Source: JAVKFF01 sp040226215
GTDB taxonomy: Bacteria; Pseudomonadota; Alphaproteobacteria; DSM-16000; Inquilinaceae
Direction of reading: 5' to 3'
DNA length: 64,000 nucleotides
Assembly: GCA_040226215.1 (NCBI GenBank)
Contig: JAVKFF010000246.1
Coordinates: 1-64,000 of the forward strand
Shown: positions 61,949 to 64,000 of the stretch, one piece after another
How the letters are laid out: each line of letters starts with the position of its first letter
How positions within the stretch are numbered: position 1 is the stretch's first letter
Notes under the pieces: model-generated
Told to the model about the DNA's origin: nothing
Seen by the model: only the letters and a program-made list of their open reading frames with translations
Database searches by the model: none
Program-made: the position numbers and the translations under genes

Positions 61949-62971
61949 ATGCGCGCGCTCGCGGCCTGCCTGACGACGCTTCTCGCCAACGCCACCCTCC
62001 TCGCTTCCGCCGGTGCCCAGCTGATCCCGCGCCAGGAACGTCCGGCCGACTCCGGCGCCGGCGAAAGCTGGCTGCCCTGGCCTCTCGACGCGCTGGCGCG
62101 CACGGTGAACGGCTGGCAGACCGAACTCGGCCGGACGGTGAACCAGACCCTGGGCGCCATGCAGGTCGACGGCTCCGCCGCCGCCTTTGCCACGCTCTGC
62201 CTGATCGGCTTCGCCTATGGCGTGATCCACGCCGTGGGACCGGGCCACGGCAAGGCCGTCATCGCCGCCTTCGCGGCCGCCCGGCGCATCGACTACCGGC
62301 GCACCGTCCTCGGTGCCTTCACGCTCGCCTTCACCCAGGCCGGCGTCGCCATCATCGGCGTCGGTGCGGCGGCGCTGATCCTCGGCGCCAGCGGCCCCGC
62401 CATCGACAGCGGCGCGCTGTGGTTCGAGCTCTTCAGCTACGCCGCCATCACCGGTATCGGCCTGTGGCTGCTGATCCGCCTCATCAGCGGCCGCGAGGCG
62501 GGCTGCGGCCACGATCACGCCCATCTGCCGCCCGCAGGCGATGGGCATGACGGTCACGAAAACCACGGTCACGATCGCGCGCACATCCATGATCATGACC
62601 ATCGCCACGACCATCGCGACGGGCATGGCCACGCAGATGACGGCGGCAGGCCGGCGCGCGGACTCACCGCGCTGGCCATGCTGGCGGGGCTTCGACCCTG
62701 CACCGGTGCTGTCCTGATCCTGCTTTTCACCGCCGCAAACGGCCTGCTTCTGGCCGGGTCCGCCGCCGTGCTGGCGATGGCGCTCGGGGTCGGTCTGACG
62801 GTCTCGGCGGTCGCCATCGCCGCGGTCTTCTTCCGCGAACGCATGCTGGCGCTCGGCGGCCGCGAGGGCGGCCTGCGGCGGGGCATCGGCCGCTTCGTCA
62901 GCCTCGCCGGCGCCAGTGTGATCACCCTGACCGGCCTCGCCTTCGGTCTCGGCGTGCTCGACCGGCTGTAG
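61949..62971 (+). CDS. NicO/RcnA-family nickel/cobalt efflux permease
   Basis: A 340-residue membrane protein with an N-terminal signal-like helix. The family core is AYGVIHAVGPGHGKAVIA and LAFTQAGVAII, then a cytoplasmic or periplasmic His-rich loop (15 His between residues 188 and 228) and the conserved LAGLRPCTGAVLILLFTAANGLL. The loop resembles RcnA and is expected to bind Ni or Co (or Zn). ATG 61949 follows the DUF1007 stop by one base. The substrate is inferred from family. Confidence 0.9.
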   Translation: MRALAACLTTLLANATLLASAGAQLIPRQERPADSGAGESWLPWPLDALARTVNGWQTELGRTVNQTLGAMQVDGSAAAFATLCLIGFAYGVIHAVGPGHGKAVIAAFAAARRIDYRRTVLGAFTLAFTQAGVAIIGVGAAALILGASGPAIDSGALWFELFSYAAITGIGLWLLIRLISGREAGCGHDHAHLPPAGDGHDGHENHGHDRAHIHDHDHRHDHRDGHGHADDGGRPARGLTALAMLAGLRPCTGAVLILLFTAANGLLLAGSAAVLAMALGVGLTVSAVAIAAVFFRERMLALGGREGGLRRGIGRFVSLAGASVITLTGLAFGLGVLDRL

Positions 62972-63013
62972 CGTCCCGCGGCCCGTCGGTCCTCCTCGCC
63001 GACCGGTTGCCTG

Positions 63014-63094
63014 GAGCGGATCATAGCTTGACGGAATCGCGGAAGCGATTCCGTCAAGCTATGTGAATCCGCTCTAATTGATTGATCCTGTCTA
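63014..63094. repeat. REP-like element, shortened copy
   Basis: The first hairpin (63014-63074) has GAGCGGAT/ATCCGCTC arms and an inner CATAGCTTGACGGAATCGC / GCGATTCCGTCAAGCTATG stem with a GGAA loop. Compared with the copy at 38144, the inner pair C·G has become G·C on both arms, and the T·C mismatch is replaced by T·A. After ATTGAT the sequence jumps to CCTGTCTAG, so the second hairpin is lost. It lies between convergent genes; the tetR stop codon is in its last bases. Confidence 0.85.
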
Positions 63095-63652
63095 GGCCGG
63101 CAGGTCCTCGATCAGCTTCAGCGCCACCGACTTGGCATCGCCCGCCGGGTCGGGCTCGTGGCCGAGATGCGCGGTGACGATCGCCCCCTCCTTCAGCAGC
63201 AGCAGCGCCCGGGCCCGCGCATCCGGGTCGCCAGCACCCGCGGCGGCGGCGATCTCCCGCAATTGCAGGAACAGCAGGCGCTTGTGCTCCGCAGCCTGGG
63301 CGTGGATCGGATGGTGCGGGTCCGGGTATTCCGAGGCCGCCTTGATGAACATGCAGGATCGGAAGGACGGCGTGGCGAACCACTCCGCCAGCGCGTCGAA
63401 CATGGCGATCAGCTGCGCGCGTGGCGGCCCCGCCTGCGCCATCCGCCGGAACAGCCAGTTTCGGAACACCTGGTCGCGCAGCCGCAGCACCGCGAGGATC
63501 AGCTCCTCCTTGGTGCGGAAGTGCTTGAACATGGTCGTCTTCGAGATGCCGGTCTCCGCCGCCAGCTGGTCCATGCCGGTGGCATGGAATCCGTCGCGGT
63601 AGAAGATTTCCAGCGCCTTGTGGACGACCTCATCCCGTTTGCTTGGACGCAT
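63092..63652 (-). CDS. TetR-family regulator
   Basis: A 186-residue regulator with the HTH KALEIFYRDGFHATGMDQLAAETGISKTTMFKHFRTKEELI. The C-terminal domain is helical (SCMFIKAASEYPDP is typical of the TetR_C group near DUF1348 genes). It is divergent from the DUF1348 gene, with operator-like palindromes in the 211-bp gap that should make it self- and neighbour-regulating. Confidence 0.92.
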   Translation of the reverse strand: MRPSKRDEVVHKALEIFYRDGFHATGMDQLAAETGISKTTMFKHFRTKEELILAVLRLRDQVFRNWLFRRMAQAGPPRAQLIAMFDALAEWFATPSFRSCMFIKAASEYPDPHHPIHAQAAEHKRLLFLQLREIAAAAGAGDPDARARALLLLKEGAIVTAHLGHEPDPAGDAKSVALKLIEDLPA

Positions 63653-63663
63653 CGCAGCCTCAT

Positions 63664-63708
63664 AACTGAACAGATTAGTATATTAATCTACGGCCCAAGG
63701 AATTTCAA
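63664..63708 (-). promoter_or_regulatory. tetR promoter with overlapping dyads
   Basis: On the minus strand TTGAAA-N17-TAATAT is a strong promoter match (63680-63708). The dyad AGATTA-N6-TAATCT (63672-63689) covers the -10, and AACTGAACAG (63664-63673) follows it. Confidence 0.55.
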
Positions 63709-63788
63709 TGTCTCCATAAAATCATAACATTACCAACAGGATGCGAGGAGATTCAGGCGCCCGCCGAACGATCTGGCGGATTTTTCTC

Positions 63789-63849
63789 TTGCCATACTGC
63801 ACCGATCGGTTCATATACGGCTCACGAATGTGAACCGAACTGTTCAGTT
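63789..63849 (+). promoter_or_regulatory. Promoter and operators before the DUF1348 gene
   Basis: TTGCCA-N17-CATATA (63789-63817) has a perfect palindrome ACCGATCGGT (63801-63810) in its spacer. AACTGTTCAGTT (63838-63849) is a second dyad just upstream of the ribosome site and repeats, inverted, the AACTGAACAG motif near tetR. Confidence 0.5.
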
Positions 63850-63863
63850 ACAGGAGAGCAGCG

Positions 63864-64000
63864 ATGGCGCGCCCCCCATTCCCTCCCTTCGATGAGGCGT
63901 CCGCGATCCTCAAGGTCCGCGCCGCGGAGGATGCCTGGAACAGCCGCGATCCGGCCCGCGTCGCCGCCGCCTACTCGGTCGGCACGGTCTGGCGCAATCG
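63864..64000 (+). CDS. DUF1348 (SnoaL/NTF2-like) protein, N-terminal part
   Basis: The first 45 codons are visible, MARPPFPPFDEASAILKVRA, then AAEDAWNSRDPARVAAAY and TVWRN, matching the start of DUF1348 proteins. AGGAGAGC precedes the ATG. The gene continues past the window. Confidence 0.85.
   Translation, partial: MARPPFPPFDEASAILKVRAAEDAWNSRDPARVAAAYSVGTVWRN

Noticed and set aside
1..64000. tRNA or rRNA genes
   Set aside because: No cloverleaf-type GGTTCGAATCC arms or rRNA-like stretches were seen in the gaps; a dedicated scan (tRNAscan-SE, barrnap) would settle it.

Overview
The window is a chromosomal segment of a high-GC alphaproteobacterium, probably a marine or salt-adapted one. The evidence is the alphaproteobacterial gene blocks (suf cluster with IscR; DUF3971 protein/glnE/bcp; amidase–mrcA–prfB divergent from rne; a ScfR regulator divergent from isocitrate lyase), very high coding GC, and a glucosylglycerol (osmolyte) synthesis operon. 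No tRNA, rRNA, CRISPR array, transposase, integrase or prophage gene was seen. Coding density is high. The largest gene-free stretch (about 475 bp) is the presumed leader of rne. The first and last genes run off the window.

Layout. 1-6.5 kb: the end of an enolase-superfamily gene, a secreted META-domain protein, a two-gene RND efflux pump and a small heat-shock protein. 6.7-10.9 kb: a cupin gene, then gpsA, a HAD phosphatase and ggpS, which together read as a glucosylglycerol operon, with GpsA supplying the glycerol-3-phosphate acceptor. 10.9-12.8 kb: a TetR regulator and PPK2. 12.9-22.4 kb (all minus strand): cysE, iscR, cysteine desulfurase, [2Fe-2S] ferredoxin, sufB, two tiny related membrane proteins, sufC, sufD, sufS, sufT and sufA, an iron-sulfur and cysteine supercluster with a good IscR-type site in front of sufB. 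22.7-31.6 kb: an alpha/beta hydrolase, tyrS, a giant AsmA/DUF3971 protein, glnE and bcp. 31.6-37.6 kb: a dioxygenase with divergent LysR regulator, a VOC protein, and a ScfR regulator divergent from aceA. 37.7-47.4 kb: an accessory-looking stretch of exported proteins (a SecD-head-like protein, delta-class carbonic anhydrase, PhoD phosphatase), short-chain dehydrogenases, hydrolases, a ferritin-like DUF455 protein and a Fic protein. 47.5-56 kb: prfB with a programmed +1 frameshift, mrcA, an amidase and rne. 56-63 kb: an overlapping operon (GGT-like lipoprotein, aminotransferase, mtgA), then a periplasmic M48 protease, a DsbA/ScsC-like protein, DUF1007 and a His-rich NicO metal exporter. 63-64 kb: a TetR gene divergent from a DUF1348 gene.

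Items most worth a second look: the gpsA–phosphatase–ggpS operon; two tandem related mini-membrane proteins embedded in the suf operon; a palindromic repeat family (one complete inverted doublet, one deleted copy) with a compensatory base change between copies; a shortened gamma-glutamyltransferase-like lipoprotein that lacks the catalytic threonine; an RNase E whose Zn-link has lost one cysteine; a Fic protein with a C-terminal winged helix and a perfect inverted repeat at its start; and the prfB recoding site. I did not find a clearly new multi-gene system. The strongest candidates for new biology are the suf-embedded membrane pair and the catalytically dead-looking GGT operon with mtgA.
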